A stretch of 64,000 nt of DNA from Streptomyces turgidiscabies Car8 (GTDB lineage Bacteria; Actinomycetota; Actinomycetes; Streptomycetales; Streptomycetaceae): the NCBI RefSeq assembly GCF_000331005.1, contig NZ_AEJB01000361.1, positions 653,474 through 717,473 on the forward strand, written 5' to 3'. The notes below the pieces were generated by a model. The model ran no database searches. It was not told the DNA's origin and worked only from the letters and a program-made list of their open reading frames with translations. Shown here in pieces: positions 17,101 to 26,353 of this stretch (the stretch's first letter is position 1; the number at the start of each line of letters is the position of its first letter). The position numbers and the translations under genes are program-made.

Positions 17101-17796
17101 CTATGCGGGCACCTGCGGGTGCCTTGGTTCGGACGCCGAGCTGACCAGCCCGCACTGGTAGGCGATGACCACGAGCTGGGCACGGTCACGCACTGCCAGC
17201 TTGCTCATGGCCCGGTTGATGTGGGTCTTGGCGGTCAGCGGGCTGACGAACAGGCGGTGGGCGATCTCGTTGTTGGTCAGGCCCAGCGCCACGAGGGTCG
17301 TGACGTCGCGTTCCCGCGGCGTCAAGCACTCCAGCCGCGCGTGTACGGCTGCTGGGCATGGATCCGGCTGGGCCAGAAATCGCGTGATCAACGCTCGGGT
17401 CGCCGACGGGGACAGCAGCGCCTCGCCGTCCGCGACGGTGCGGACGGCATCGAGAAGCTCCTCTGGTCGCGCGCCCTTGCCGAGAAAGCCGCTCGCACCC
17501 GCGCGCAGGGCCTCGGCGACGTGCTCGTCATCCTCGAAGGTGGTCAGGACGAGCACCCTCACGCCTGCGAGGTCTTCGGATTCCTTGATGAGACGTGTCG
17601 CCTCGATGCCGTCCATCTCCGGCATGCGGATGTCCATCAGAACCACATCCGGTCGCTCCGCGGCGGCCAACTCGACCGCCTCGCGTCCGTTGGACGCCTC
17701 GGCCACGGTCTCCATGTCATCCGTGGCGTCGAACAGCATGCGGAACGTGCCCCGCAACAGGGCCTGGTCATCGGCAAGCAGTAGACGAATCGTCAT
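17101..17796 (-). CDS. NarL/LuxR-family response regulator
   Basis: The receiver domain has its phospho-acceptor at Asp55 (VVLMDIRMPEMDG) and TTFED as the switch region; the conserved Lys is in GFLGKGARPEE. The C-terminal LuxR helix-turn-helix spans about residues 155-215 (LTPRERDVTTLVALGLTNNE, AKTHINRAMSKL). Start ATG 17796 is preferred over 17802 because GGAG is spaced 8 bases from it. It overlaps the end of the upstream kinase gene by 29 bases, so the pair is translationally coupled. Confidence 0.92.
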   Translation of the reverse strand: MTIRLLLADDQALLRGTFRMLFDATDDMETVAEASNGREAVELAAAERPDVVLMDIRMPEMDGIEATRLIKESEDLAGVRVLVLTTFEDDEHVAEALRAGASGFLGKGARPEELLDAVRTVADGEALLSPSATRALITRFLAQPDPCPAAVHARLECLTPRERDVTTLVALGLTNNEIAHRLFVSPLTAKTHINRAMSKLAVRDRAQLVVIAYQCGLVSSASEPRHPQVPA

Positions 17797-19006
17797 GCCC
17801 ATTTCTCCGATCCCGCTCCGGGCCGGGGCAGCCGGCGCGCAGCGGCAGTTCGGCGGTCACGGTGAAGCCGCCCTCAGCGCGGGGCCCCGCATACAGCCTG
17901 CCCCCGATGGTGGCAGCCCGCTCGCGCATCCCGATCAGCCCGTGACCGGCCCCAGGGCGAGCAAGGTGCGGTCGGGCGGACCCGTCGTCCTCCACGGTGA
18001 TCGTCAGCCGTCCACGTTGGTAGTGCAGGAACAACCGGGCGCGGTCGGCTCCGGCGTGCTTGCGCACGTTGGTCAGGGACTCCTGCACGATGCGGTACGC
18101 GGCCAGGTCGGCCGCCGGCTCCAGTGGTTCGGCCGTGCCGCGCCGGGCGTGGCTCACGGCCAGCCCGGCGCGCTCGAACGACGCCAGCAGGGCCGGTACC
18201 TGCGCGAGGCCCGGCATCGGGTCGCGAGACGCGACCGGGTCGTCGGACTGCCGGAGCAGGCCCACGGTCACCCGCAGTTCGTCCAGCGCGGAGCGGCTTG
18301 TGTCCCGGATGTCCTCCAGAGCCGTGAGGATTTGTTCCGGTCGCTGGTCCACCAGATGGACGGCGACGCCTGCCTGAGCGTTGATCAAGGCGATGTGGTG
18401 CGCGACGATGTCGTGCAGGTCACGTGCGATGCGGACGCGTTCGGCCGCCACACGCTGCTGTGCCTCCTGCTCACGAGTGCGCTCCGCGTGCTCAGCCCGT
18501 TCCTCCACGGCCGCCACATAGGCGCGGCGTGAACGCACCCCGTCCCCGACGGCGGCCGGCAGAGCTGTCCAAGCCAGCATCGCGGCCTTCTCCGGGTCCA
18601 GCCACGACGCCGGCGCGCCCAACACGGCGGCGCTGACCAGGACGGCGGCCGAGACAGCTGCCACGGTCCAGGCGGTACGCCGGTTGGTCCGTACGGCCAC
18701 GTTGTAGACAGACAACAGAACCGGGCTTGTCACCAGCGGGCTGTCTCGAACCCCGAGCAGTTGAAAGACCACCCCACAGCCAATGGTGACGGCCAGTACG
18801 CCGAACGGGTGGCGATGCCGCCACACCAACGCGGAGCAGCCGACGGCTGCCAGAGCCACGGTGGGCCACCGCACCACGAACTGGTGCTGGTGCGGTTGGA
18901 CCGAGGCAGCCACGACTGACAGCCCGAACAGCACGGCCGAGCCCAACGCGTCCAAGGCGCGGATCCGACCTTGCGCTCCCCGTCCCCAACTGTTGATCAC
19001 CGCCAT
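17768..19006 (-). CDS. NarL-type sensor histidine kinase (HisKA_3)
   Basis: The 412-residue protein has an N-terminal membrane domain of five or six helices (about residues 15-170), a coiled linker (VEERAEHAERTREQEAQQRV), the HisKA_3 phospho-His motif RIARDLHDIVAHHIALI, and a HATPase_c domain. The latter shows the N-box-like YRIVQESLTNVRKHA and G-box GAGHGLIGMRERAATIGG. It is the partner of the LuxR-type regulator encoded immediately downstream and overlapping. Two copies of a 21-base tandem repeat lie 11-53 bases upstream of its start. The signal is unknown. Confidence 0.92.
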   Translation of the reverse strand: MAVINSWGRGAQGRIRALDALGSAVLFGLSVVAASVQPHQHQFVVRWPTVALAAVGCSALVWRHRHPFGVLAVTIGCGVVFQLLGVRDSPLVTSPVLLSVYNVAVRTNRRTAWTVAAVSAAVLVSAAVLGAPASWLDPEKAAMLAWTALPAAVGDGVRSRRAYVAAVEERAEHAERTREQEAQQRVAAERVRIARDLHDIVAHHIALINAQAGVAVHLVDQRPEQILTALEDIRDTSRSALDELRVTVGLLRQSDDPVASRDPMPGLAQVPALLASFERAGLAVSHARRGTAEPLEPAADLAAYRIVQESLTNVRKHAGADRARLFLHYQRGRLTITVEDDGSARPHLARPGAGHGLIGMRERAATIGGRLYAGPRAEGGFTVTAELPLRAGCPGPERDRRNGHDDSSTACR

Positions 19007-19017
19007 ATCACCACCGT

Positions 19018-19059
19018 AGTTTCGACGGCCGGATCAGGAGTTTCGACGGCCGGATCAGG
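19018..19059. repeat. Tandem 21-base direct repeat before the kinase gene
   Basis: Units 19018-19038 and 19039-19059 are identical and begin AGTTTCGACGGCCGG. They sit immediately upstream of the histidine kinase start (19006, minus strand), where promoter or operator sequences are expected. Each unit contains the palindrome CGGCCG. They could be paired binding sites for the cognate LuxR-type regulator, or a recent slippage duplication. Confidence 0.8.
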
Positions 19060-19202
19060 CATCGTCTCGCCACGACACGGGGCACGCGGCGCGAGGGCGG
19101 CGCGAGGGGCATTCCTGGTCCCGCGTCTTCTGGTCGGCGCCGAGGCCGGGGCAGCTCTGACCGCCGACCGATCGGGTCCGGGGGCCGCGCGCATCCCCCA
19201 GA

Positions 19203-19490
19203 GCGGAACTACGCAAGGCGGGCGAACTGGAGAGCGAGGTCCGCGGCGCGCTGTGGGCCGCCGCTCAGCCCTTGACGCCTGCCGAGACCCAGGCGGAGAT
19301 CGGCGGCGGACCCGCCCACAACACCGTGCACACCATTCTCAGGCGCCTGTACGACAAGGGATTGGTGCTGCGCGACGCGGAAGGACGGCGGGGTGGGTAC
19401 CGGCCCGCCAAGCACGCCGCCGAACTGACCGCCAAGGCCATGCACGCGGCGCTCTACCGCGGCCCCGCCCCGAGGCCGGCATCGTGTCGA
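19203..19490 (+). pseudogene. BlaI/MecI-type regulator remnant
   Basis: The frame reads ELRKAGELESEVRGALWAAA then HNTVHTILRRLYDKGLVLRD and YRPAKHAAELTAKAMHAALY, the winged-helix and hinge of BlaI/CopY-family repressors. No ATG or GTG lies between the upstream in-frame TGA and the conserved start of the domain. The C-terminal dimerisation part after MHAALYRG is missing, and the frame runs on without stop into sequence antisense to the next gene. Both ends therefore look deleted. A frameshift rescuing the N-terminus cannot be excluded. Confidence 0.6.
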
Positions 19491-20027
19491 TCAGCCCGTC
19501 AAGCAGGGGGACGGCGGCTCCCGCTGCGCGCCCAGGCCGGGGCCGGTGAAGCGCGGCGTCAAAACGCGCCGCCAGTACTGGTGATCACCGAGCTCGGTGT
19601 CGAAGTTCGACTGCGGGACGAACATGGCCGCGTCCCACAACCGCGGCGACACGACCGTCAGGAGGACGGCGAACACCGCGGTGGTGGTCTCCAGCGGTAC
19701 GCCCAGGTTGTCGGTCAGGTTGTCACTGACCAGGGTGCCGACGACACTGATCAGGGCCACGGCCGTCCAGTACACGCCGGGCCGGTAGGCGGTGGTGCGG
19801 AACTGGACGACGAGGACCACCGCAAGCAGCGCGCTCATCAGCAGCGACACACCGGTCAGGCCCAGTCCGGCCTTCTCGTTCAGCAGGTCGGCCGCGGTCT
19901 CGCCGACCGTCGTGCACAGCACCTTGATCACCCAGAAGTACACGGTGACTTCGGGCACCTTGTTCCAGCGCAGACGGTGGCCGGGGGCCAGCGGGAACCT
20001 GAACACATCCTGACTGCCGCGCGGCAT
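19491..20027 (-). CDS. COG4705-like membrane protein, apparently C-terminally truncated
   Basis: Starting at ATG 20027 the protein has the strongly conserved opening LRWNKVPEVTVYFWVIKVLC then TTVGETAADLLNEKAGLGLT and VVGTLVSDNLTDNLGVPLET of COG4705 inner-membrane proteins. Family members normally continue with a second half of four helices. Here the similarity ends after TTTAVFAVLLTVV, and a non-hydrophobic tail of about 45 residues follows (ending GAQREPPSPCLTG). The break coincides with the broken end of the BlaI-like relic, so one deletion probably damaged both. Whether the remaining half is functional is doubtful. Confidence 0.6.
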   Translation of the reverse strand: MPRGSQDVFRFPLAPGHRLRWNKVPEVTVYFWVIKVLCTTVGETAADLLNEKAGLGLTGVSLLMSALLAVVLVVQFRTTAYRPGVYWTAVALISVVGTLVSDNLTDNLGVPLETTTAVFAVLLTVVSPRLWDAAMFVPQSNFDTELGDHQYWRRVLTPRFTGPGLGAQREPPSPCLTG

Positions 20028-20142
20028 CACCCGCCCCCGCCGGCCCGCGCGGGGAACATGTCTGCCATGCACAGCGACACGGCCCACCCGGTCATACCGG
20101 CGCTCCGTCCCAGCTCAGCCCCCACGACGGAAGCGTGCTGCC

Positions 20143-21222
20143 ATGACCATCCCCCACTCCCACGGCCGCACCTGTGCCGACCACGCGACGCACTGGCTGC
20201 GCCGCCGTCTCGGACGGGCCGTCGCGCTCGCGTATCTCGCCGCCGTGCTGCTGCCCGGCCCGGGCCGGTGGCTGCGCCACACGCATACCCTGGCGGGGAC
20301 TGGGCTTCCCCTGCACATGGCCCCGTTACTGCTCTCGCTGGTCCTGTTCTCGGCCGGACTGCAGGTCCCCGTGCGCGCGCTGGGACAGTTGCTGCGGCGG
20401 CCCCGGGCCCTGCTGGCGGGGCTGATCCTGCATCTTGCGGCGCCGCTGCTGATCATCCCGCTGGTGGCGCTTTTGCTGCGCCGCTCGCCGGACGCCGACG
20501 GTGGCAGCGGTCTGGTCACCGCGATGATCCTGATCGTCGCGATGCCGGTGGCCGCGGGGGCGACGGTCTGGACCGGCAAGGGGCACGGTGACCAGCCGAC
20601 CATGGTCGGTCTCGTCCTCGCGTCCACGCTGGTCAGCCCGCTCACGATCCCCGTGACGGTGGGCGCGCTGGCTCCGCTGCTCAGCGGCGGCTACCCGGAC
20701 GCGCTGGGCCCGGTCAGGGACACGATGAACAGCGGTTTCGCCTTCACACAAGTCGTACTGCCATGCGCGGCGGGCCTCATGTGCCGTCTCGTCCTGCCGG
20801 CGCGGCTGCTGGAGGGTGCGGTGCGCTGGACCGTGCCCGTGGCGCTGGCCGGCTCGGTGGTCCTGACGTACGTGAACGCGAGCGGCGCCCTGGGTGCCTT
20901 CCTGGCCCATCCCCGTCCGCTGCTGCTGATCGCGGCACCGGTCGTGGCGGCGGTCGTATGCGCGCTGTCCTTCGCGGTAGGACGGCTCGCGGCGCGCGTC
21001 CTGCGTCTGGACGCCCCGGCCGCCTCCTCTCTCACCCTCGCCTGCGGGATGAACAACAGCAGTGCGAGCGCGGTCCTGATCACCACGACCCTGCCCGACA
21101 AGCCGCACCTGCTGCTGCCGGTCCTCGCGTACGGGCTGTTGCAGAAGACGGCCGCGAACAGGGTCGTACGGATGACCCGCCCTCAGCACCCGCCCGGACC
21201 GCCCTGCCCGGCCTCGTCCTGA
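20143..21222 (+). CDS. Bile acid:sodium symporter (BASS)-like transporter
   Basis: The 359-residue protein has nine or ten membrane helices. It carries the crossover-type motifs of the BASS superfamily: LILIVAMPVAAGATVW near the first discontinuous helix and LTLACGMNNSSASAVLI near the second, the site of substrate and cation binding. The N-terminus is short and basic. The substrate cannot be read from sequence; actinomycete members transport organic anions or metabolites. The last 40 bases overlap, tail to tail, the histidine-kinase fragment on the other strand. Confidence 0.75.
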   Translation: MTIPHSHGRTCADHATHWLRRRLGRAVALAYLAAVLLPGPGRWLRHTHTLAGTGLPLHMAPLLLSLVLFSAGLQVPVRALGQLLRRPRALLAGLILHLAAPLLIIPLVALLLRRSPDADGGSGLVTAMILIVAMPVAAGATVWTGKGHGDQPTMVGLVLASTLVSPLTIPVTVGALAPLLSGGYPDALGPVRDTMNSGFAFTQVVLPCAAGLMCRLVLPARLLEGAVRWTVPVALAGSVVLTYVNASGALGAFLAHPRPLLLIAAPVVAAVVCALSFAVGRLAARVLRLDAPAASSLTLACGMNNSSASAVLITTTLPDKPHLLLPVLAYGLLQKTAANRVVRMTRPQHPPGPPCPASS

Positions 21223-21701
21223 GGATCCGCATCGCCCCGGCGACCGTCCGACTCGTTCCGGTCGTCCGCCCCGTGTACTCCTGCGGCCCGAACCGGGAGC
21301 AGCAGCGTGAACGTTGTCGGCGCGCGGTTCGCCAGGGAGAGCCGGCCCCCGAGGGAGACAGCGAGGTCGCGGGCGAGCGCGAGACCGATGCCCGTGCCCG
21401 CCCCGCCCTCGGTGTGCCCGCGCTCGAACAGCCGCGCGGAGTCACCGTCTGCCGTGCCCTCGTCGGCGATGTCCAGGGCGAGGGCGTCGTCGAGGTCGCG
21501 GACCGTGACGCGCACGGTGCCGTGTCCGTGGAGGCGGGCGTTGTCGAGCAGCACGCCGAGGATCTCGGCGACGGGCCCGCCCGGGACGCGTACGTCGTCC
21601 GGCACCTCGCCCGTATCGCACTCCAGGCGTCTGCCCTCGCGGGCGAACAGCCCGTGCCACCGCTCCTCGGTCTCCCGCAGCAGCCCCGTGAGTTCGCGCC
21701 G
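21183..21701 (-). pseudogene. C-terminal fragment of a sensor histidine kinase
   Basis: After a TAG at 21702-21704 (coding strand) an open frame reads ELTGLLRETEERWHGLFARE then EILGVLLDNARLHGHGTVRV (N-box), LDIADEGTADG (G1) and GAGTGIGLALARDLAVSLGG (G2). This is a HATPase_c domain without its membrane domain or phospho-His helix. No upstream half is found, so it is a 5'-truncated kinase gene. A GTG at 21605 could still express the bare ATPase domain. Confidence 0.65.
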
Positions 21702-22099
21702 CTACAGCGATGTTCGCCACCGGCGACTATCCTCACCGACGCCGTTGAGACCACCTCCGAATGAACCTGCGAAAAACCGGCCGCATTCGTCCCTGCGGCG
21801 ACGACTGCGCACTTGGATGCGGAGTATCTGTATCTGTGACGCTGCCGCACCCTTCCCGTACAGAAGGCCGAGTCGTCGATCGGCACCGAGAACGACCACC
21901 TGGGCGTCTCCCGTCCGTAGAGTTCTCGTTGGTCTCCGAGTGTGGCGAGAAGTGATGTCCGCCATAGGCGGCAGTGGAGAAAGGGACACAGGGTGGTCCG
22001 TTGTAGCGCCACACGTTCCAGAGACTCGGCCTGTCCAAAGCGACACGGCCTGCGGGGGACACGATCTCTGCTGAAACAAACCTGCTGCGCACCCTTGCG
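21702..22099. other. Intergenic stretch without a convincing gene
   Basis: About 400 bases between two gene fragments, with lower GC than the neighbourhood. Short open frames on both strands lack RBS and family features. The last part (from about 22080, plus strand: ETNLLRTLA) is in frame with the MFS fragment and is probably decayed coding sequence. Confidence 0.5.
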
Positions 22100-22708
22100 A
22101 TGAGCACCACGGCGTTCGGTGTCGTGCTGGGGCTCGGCGCCCTGGGCGCGGCCGCCGGCGCGCTCCTCGCCCCTGCCCTTGCTCGACGGATCGGGCCCGG
22201 GCCGATGATGCTGGCCGCGCTCGCGATCACGCCGGTGACCCAGATTCCGCTGCTGCTCGCCTCTCCCGGCCTTGGCTGGCAGATCGTGATCGGTGCGGCG
22301 CTGTTCGTGCAGTTGGCGTGCGCGGGTGCGGCGGGCACCACCCAGCGGTCAATCCGTCAGATCATCACCAACTCCCGCATGCAGGCACGGATGCAGGCGG
22401 TGAGCACCTGGTTGACATCGGGTGCCAGGCCGGTCGGCGCGCTGCTCGCCGGCGCACTGGGGACGTGGGCCGGTGTCCGGGCCGCCCTGGTCGTCGGTGC
22501 CTTTCTGCTCACTGTGCCGCTCCTGGTCCTGGCGCTCTCTCCGCTGCGCGGCCTGCGGCAGATGCCCGGTGCCCCGCCCGAGCGGGAGGAACCCGCGCCT
22601 GCCGAAGAACTACCGCGCCCCGGCCCTCCACCTCAGGTGCCGGCCCCTGGAGCGGCGGCCGCCGCAGACATCCGCCGTGAGAGCTCGTTGGACGGAGGCG
22701 CCACATGA
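22100..22708 (+). pseudogene. MFS transporter, C-terminal half only
   Basis: From ATG 22100 the product begins in the middle of an MFS permease (AFGVVLGLGALGAAAGALLA, then LARRIGPGPMMLAALAITPV). It has about five membrane helices and ends in a Pro-rich tail. The N-terminal six helices are absent; the frame continues upstream only to a TAG near 22010. It is therefore a 5'-truncated gene, possibly still translated. Its stop overlaps the start of the methyltransferase gene (ATGA), so transcription through this fragment probably feeds the downstream operon. Confidence 0.65.
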
Positions 22709-24054
22709 CGGACCTGAACACCGGGGACACCACGCGAAGGCCCGCTTCCCCAGCTGCGCACGCTCCAGCGACGTTTTCCACTACGGACCCCTTCCACACG
22801 GAGACGGCAGAAGTCACCGGGTCGGCGGACAGCCGCGGCACCCGGGGTGATCGCGGTGCTGCTGCAGCCCGGGCAGCGATGGTCGCCCGCCTGGAGAAGG
22901 CCGGCGATCTGGCGGCCGGCCCGGTACGTGAGGCGCTGCTCGCCCTGCCGCGCGAGGTTCTGATGCCGCAGGCGTACGTACGGCGCAGTGCGCCGAGCGA
23001 GGAGCCGCCGCGGTGGGACCTGCTGGACTGGTCGGCGCCGCAGGACCGCCCCGAGCTGCTCGGGCTGCTGTACGGCGGGGTCAGTGTGCTCGTCCAGCAC
23101 GACGGCGAGCCGTTGGTGGGCCGGGCGCGCGGGACGCGGTCGGGGGCGTCGATCACGTCAATGTCGACGGTGATGGGTCTGACCGCCTCGCTGCTGGAGG
23201 AGCTGGATCTGCGTCCGGGTCTGCGGGTGCTGGACGTCGGGACGGGAGCGGGAGTGACCGCCGCGGTGGCCTGCCAGGTCTGCGGCGACCAGGGGGTGGT
23301 CTCCCTCGACCGGGATCGGCACCTCACTGACGCGGCTGCGGCCCGGCTGGCCGATCTCGGGTTCCGTCCGGAGGTGGTGTGCGGGTCAGGAGAACAGGGC
23401 GTTGCGGGGCGGGAGTTCGACCGGATCTTCGTGTCGTACACGCTGGAGCGCGTGCCCACGGCCCTCGTCGAACAACTCGCTCCCGGGGGCAAACTGCTGG
23501 CGCACGTGAGCAGTGCGTCCCCGTCGTGGCCCGGCCTCGCCGTTGTCGAGCGCACCGCCGACGGGCAGATTACGGCGGAGCTGCGGGCCGTGGAGTTCGC
23601 CCACCGGGCGGGACACGGCGTGGCGCGGATCTGGCTCACGAAGGAGTTCCGGCAGCGCATGGCCACCGAGCCGGGCACATGGACTCAACGGAGCATGCTG
23701 GCGCCGCCCCCGGACAGCGACCGCGGTTTCTGGCTGGCGGCCGACCATCTCCTCGGCGGTGGCCTGGTCCGGGACTTCGGCGCCGAGCACGTCGTGATCG
23801 GCGCGCCCGGCTGCGGATCCTGGATGCGCGCGGAGGCGGTGGGCCACCGGCGCTGGAGCGTCACCGTCAACGGGCCGCGGGACATCTGGAAAGAGATCCA
23901 GGACCTCGCCGACCGGTGGCGGGCCGCACGCTCCCCAGACCGCTACCGCCTCCTCTTCGACGTGGACGGTAGGCAGCGGGCCGCCTCCGAGTGCGGACGC
24001 CTGTCCTGGCAACTACCCGCCCCCCACCCGCTCGATGAGGGAGCCACTTCGTGA
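22705..24054 (+). CDS. PIMT-like 'FxLD-type' methyltransferase
   Basis: The 449-residue protein has, after a disordered N-terminus, a helical opening (AARAAMVARLEKAGDLAAGP, VREALLALPREVLMPQAYV) and then a protein-L-isoaspartate methyltransferase-like core. The core has the SAM-binding motif VLDVGTGAGVTAAVACQV at about residues 178-195 and post-motif SLDRDRHLT. The C-terminal about 200 residues are specific to the subfamily annotated 'methyltransferase, FxLD system', first noted near FxLD lanthipeptide precursors. No LanB/LanC or precursor gene is visible here, so a RiPP role is unproven; methylation of an Asp or other carboxylate is the reasonable guess. It is the first complete gene of the overlapping operon. 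The third gene after it is the split GNAT-NUDIX gene. Confidence 0.75.
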   Translation: MTDLNTGDTTRRPASPAAHAPATFSTTDPFHTETAEVTGSADSRGTRGDRGAAAARAAMVARLEKAGDLAAGPVREALLALPREVLMPQAYVRRSAPSEEPPRWDLLDWSAPQDRPELLGLLYGGVSVLVQHDGEPLVGRARGTRSGASITSMSTVMGLTASLLEELDLRPGLRVLDVGTGAGVTAAVACQVCGDQGVVSLDRDRHLTDAAAARLADLGFRPEVVCGSGEQGVAGREFDRIFVSYTLERVPTALVEQLAPGGKLLAHVSSASPSWPGLAVVERTADGQITAELRAVEFAHRAGHGVARIWLTKEFRQRMATEPGTWTQRSMLAPPPDSDRGFWLAADHLLGGGLVRDFGAEHVVIGAPGCGSWMRAEAVGHRRWSVTVNGPRDIWKEIQDLADRWRAARSPDRYRLLFDVDGRQRAASECGRLSWQLPAPHPLDEGATS

Positions 24055-24920
24055 CCTACCCCGACGGTCCCATTCCGGGCCTCCCACCGGAGCAGGAGGC
24101 AATGTTCGAGGCCGCGGCCTCGACCTACGCCCGCCACCGCCCAGGCTTGCCGGACGCGGCGGTGCGCCTGCTCACCGACGCGCTGCGGGGCCGCCCTTCC
24201 CCGGTGCTGCTCGACCTGGGCACCGGAACCGGGCAGGTGCCCTTCGCGCTCCTGTCCGCCAGCGCCGGCCTGACGCACATCGAAGCGGTCGAGGTCAGCC
24301 CGCAGATGCTGCGCCAGGCCGGGCAAGCCCTCGCCCCCGTGCTCGGCAACTGCACCCTCACCCTGGTCCACGCGGCGGCCGACGCCTACGAGCCGCTCGC
24401 GACGCTGCCCGGCGAACCGGATTCCGGCCCGGACCTGATCACCTGCTGCCGGTCCTACCACTGGATGGACGGTCCGTCGGTCCTGGAGATGGCAGACCGG
24501 GTCGCCACACCGGGTGCCGCAGTGGCGATCATGGGCGACGGGAGCCTGTGGACCCACGACGCCGACTGGACCCGTGCGCTGCGCGAGCTGATCCAGCTCT
24601 ACCTGGGCGACGAGCGCCGGGCGGGCGCCCGCAGTTCCTACGCCGAGCCCCGCCGCTCGTACCAGGAGGACCTCGCCGCCTCAGCGTTCAAGGACGTCAC
24701 CGAACACCTCTTCCCCGTGACCCGCACCTGGGCGCCGCGGAAGGTACTCGGTTACCTGCGCACCACGTCCTTCGCCGGGGCTGGCCTCTTCGCAGAGCGG
24801 CATCAGGCGTTCGAGGACGAGGCCCTCGCACTTCTCCACGCGCACGCGATGGACGGGTCTCTGGTCGAGGAGACGACGTTCAGGATTCTGCTCGCCCGAC
24901 GTCCGGAGGGAGCGCGATGA
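24051..24920 (+). CDS. Class I SAM-dependent methyltransferase
   Basis: The 289-residue protein has the Rossmann SAM motif LLDLGTGTGQVPFALLS (about residues 52-68), the acidic residue binding ribose in IEAVEVSPQML, and motif IV-like DLITCCRSYHWMD, as in the Methyltransf_11/25 group. The GTG start overlaps the upstream stop (GTGA) and its own stop overlaps the NUDIX-kinase start (ATGA). The substrate is unknown; the operon context suggests a small nucleotide- or sugar-derived metabolite. Confidence 0.85.
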   Translation: MTYPDGPIPGLPPEQEAMFEAAASTYARHRPGLPDAAVRLLTDALRGRPSPVLLDLGTGTGQVPFALLSASAGLTHIEAVEVSPQMLRQAGQALAPVLGNCTLTLVHAAADAYEPLATLPGEPDSGPDLITCCRSYHWMDGPSVLEMADRVATPGAAVAIMGDGSLWTHDADWTRALRELIQLYLGDERRAGARSSYAEPRRSYQEDLAASAFKDVTEHLFPVTRTWAPRKVLGYLRTTSFAGAGLFAERHQAFEDEALALLHAHAMDGSLVEETTFRILLARRPEGAR

Positions 24921-26353
24921 GCGGCGGGCAGCGGCACACCGAGCCGGTGGACGTCCACCTGATCCTGCGCCGGGAGACCGCTGACGGGCCGCAGATCTTG
25001 CTGTCGCGGCGGGCCGGGCAGGTGTACGCCGCCGGCCTGTGGCACCTGCCGTCGGGGCATCTGGACGGTCCGCACGAGGACGTCGTCACCGCCCTGATCC
25101 GCGAGGCGCGGGAGGAGACTGGTGTCGTCATCGACCCGGCCGACGTGCGGGCCGCCGTGACCGTGCACCACCGCAGCCCCGGAGGCGCCAGCCGTAGCGG
25201 GCACTTCTTCGAGGTCCGGAGGTGGAAAGGCGCGCCCGGGATCGCGGAGCCGGACGTCTGCGACGCGATGGACTGGGCATCCCTTCACGCGCTGCCCGCC
25301 CAGATGGTGGCGTACTGCCGTGCAGGCCTGGACGCCTACAGCGCCGGCGCACGCCTCGCCGTGCACTTCCAACTGCCCGGCGACAGCATCGCCTTCGACC
25401 CCGGCGCCGACCGGTTGCGCCACGTGCCGGACGTGACCGGCCAGGCGTCTACCGCACGCCCCGACGCCGCGGTGGTGGAGTTCGCGGAGCAGGCAGTCGG
25501 CCGGATCACGCAGTGGACGGATACGTCATGGGCGCGCGAGGAGAGCCGCGTGTGGCGGGTCCACGGCGTCCAGGGCGGCACCTGGTACGTGAAGGTGCAC
25601 CAGAGCGAGCGGTTCCACTCCAGGGAGGTGCGAGGACTACGGACGTGGGCGCGAGAGCTGGGGGCGGCCGCGCCCCGGCTGGTCGCCGCCGACGAGACCC
25701 TGCGGGCGGTGGTCCTCACCGCGGTGCCGGGCCACCCGCTGCACGGCACCGTTCTGGCACCGGACCGGGAGAGGGCTGTCTTCCAACGGATCGGCGCGCT
25801 GGCCCGCCGCATCCACCAGTCCTCCCCCCCACGGCCCGCTCCGGCCGGCAGCGGCCCGGCCGTGACCAAGGCCGACCTGCACCTGGCCGGAGCACGGTCT
25901 CATCTGCTCCCGGGTGATGAGGAGTTCGTCCGCGAGCTCGTCCGGCAGGCCGAGGACCTACCACCGCTGGAATGGGTGGAGACCCACGGAGATCTCCAGC
26001 TCCGCAACGTCCTGTTCACCCCTGACGAGTCGGACGCCCTTGATGTCTTCGTCGCGGTGATCGACTTCGAGCGCAGCGAGCCGGGCCCGGCCGTACGGGA
26101 CCTTGTCCGCCTGTCCGACGCCTGGGCCGGCCGCGTCGACTTGTTCGAGGCGTTTCTGGCCGGGTACGGCAGGTCCCTGACCGCCGCTGAGGAACCCCGC
26201 CTCGTCATCGACGCAGCGCTCGATTCCGTGAGCGGGATCGCGTACGGCGTCGCCCACCGCGATCCCGAGCTGGTCGAACGCGGCCGGCGGACCCTGGCCC
26301 GGCTGCGCGCCGAGCACCGTGCAGCCCTCTCACCGACAGGAGATGCGACGTGA
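24917..26353 (+). CDS. NUDIX hydrolase-aminoglycoside phosphotransferase (APH) fusion
   Basis: The 478-residue protein is a fusion. Residues about 8-150 form a NUDIX domain with box GHLDGPHEDVVTALIREARE followed by ETGV, fitting Gx5Ex7REUxEExGU. Residues about 190-470 form an APH/choline-kinase-like domain with the catalytic loop HGDLQLRNVLF and metal-binding VIDFERSEPGP. A NUDIX domain removes a nucleoside-diphosphate-linked or pyrophosphate group, and APH domains phosphorylate hydroxyls of sugars or amines. The fusion suggests coupled processing of one small metabolite. ATGA and GTGA overlaps join it to both neighbours. Confidence 0.85.
   Translation: MSGGQRHTEPVDVHLILRRETADGPQILLSRRAGQVYAAGLWHLPSGHLDGPHEDVVTALIREAREETGVVIDPADVRAAVTVHHRSPGGASRSGHFFEVRRWKGAPGIAEPDVCDAMDWASLHALPAQMVAYCRAGLDAYSAGARLAVHFQLPGDSIAFDPGADRLRHVPDVTGQASTARPDAAVVEFAEQAVGRITQWTDTSWAREESRVWRVHGVQGGTWYVKVHQSERFHSREVRGLRTWARELGAAAPRLVAADETLRAVVLTAVPGHPLHGTVLAPDRERAVFQRIGALARRIHQSSPPRPAPAGSGPAVTKADLHLAGARSHLLPGDEEFVRELVRQAEDLPPLEWVETHGDLQLRNVLFTPDESDALDVFVAVIDFERSEPGPAVRDLVRLSDAWAGRVDLFEAFLAGYGRSLTAAEEPRLVIDAALDSVSGIAYGVAHRDPELVERGRRTLARLRAEHRAALSPTGDAT

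Noticed and set aside
21761..21955. Small plus-strand frame (64 codons, MNLRKTGRIRPCGDD)
   Set aside because: No RBS and no coding character; lies between two gene fragments.
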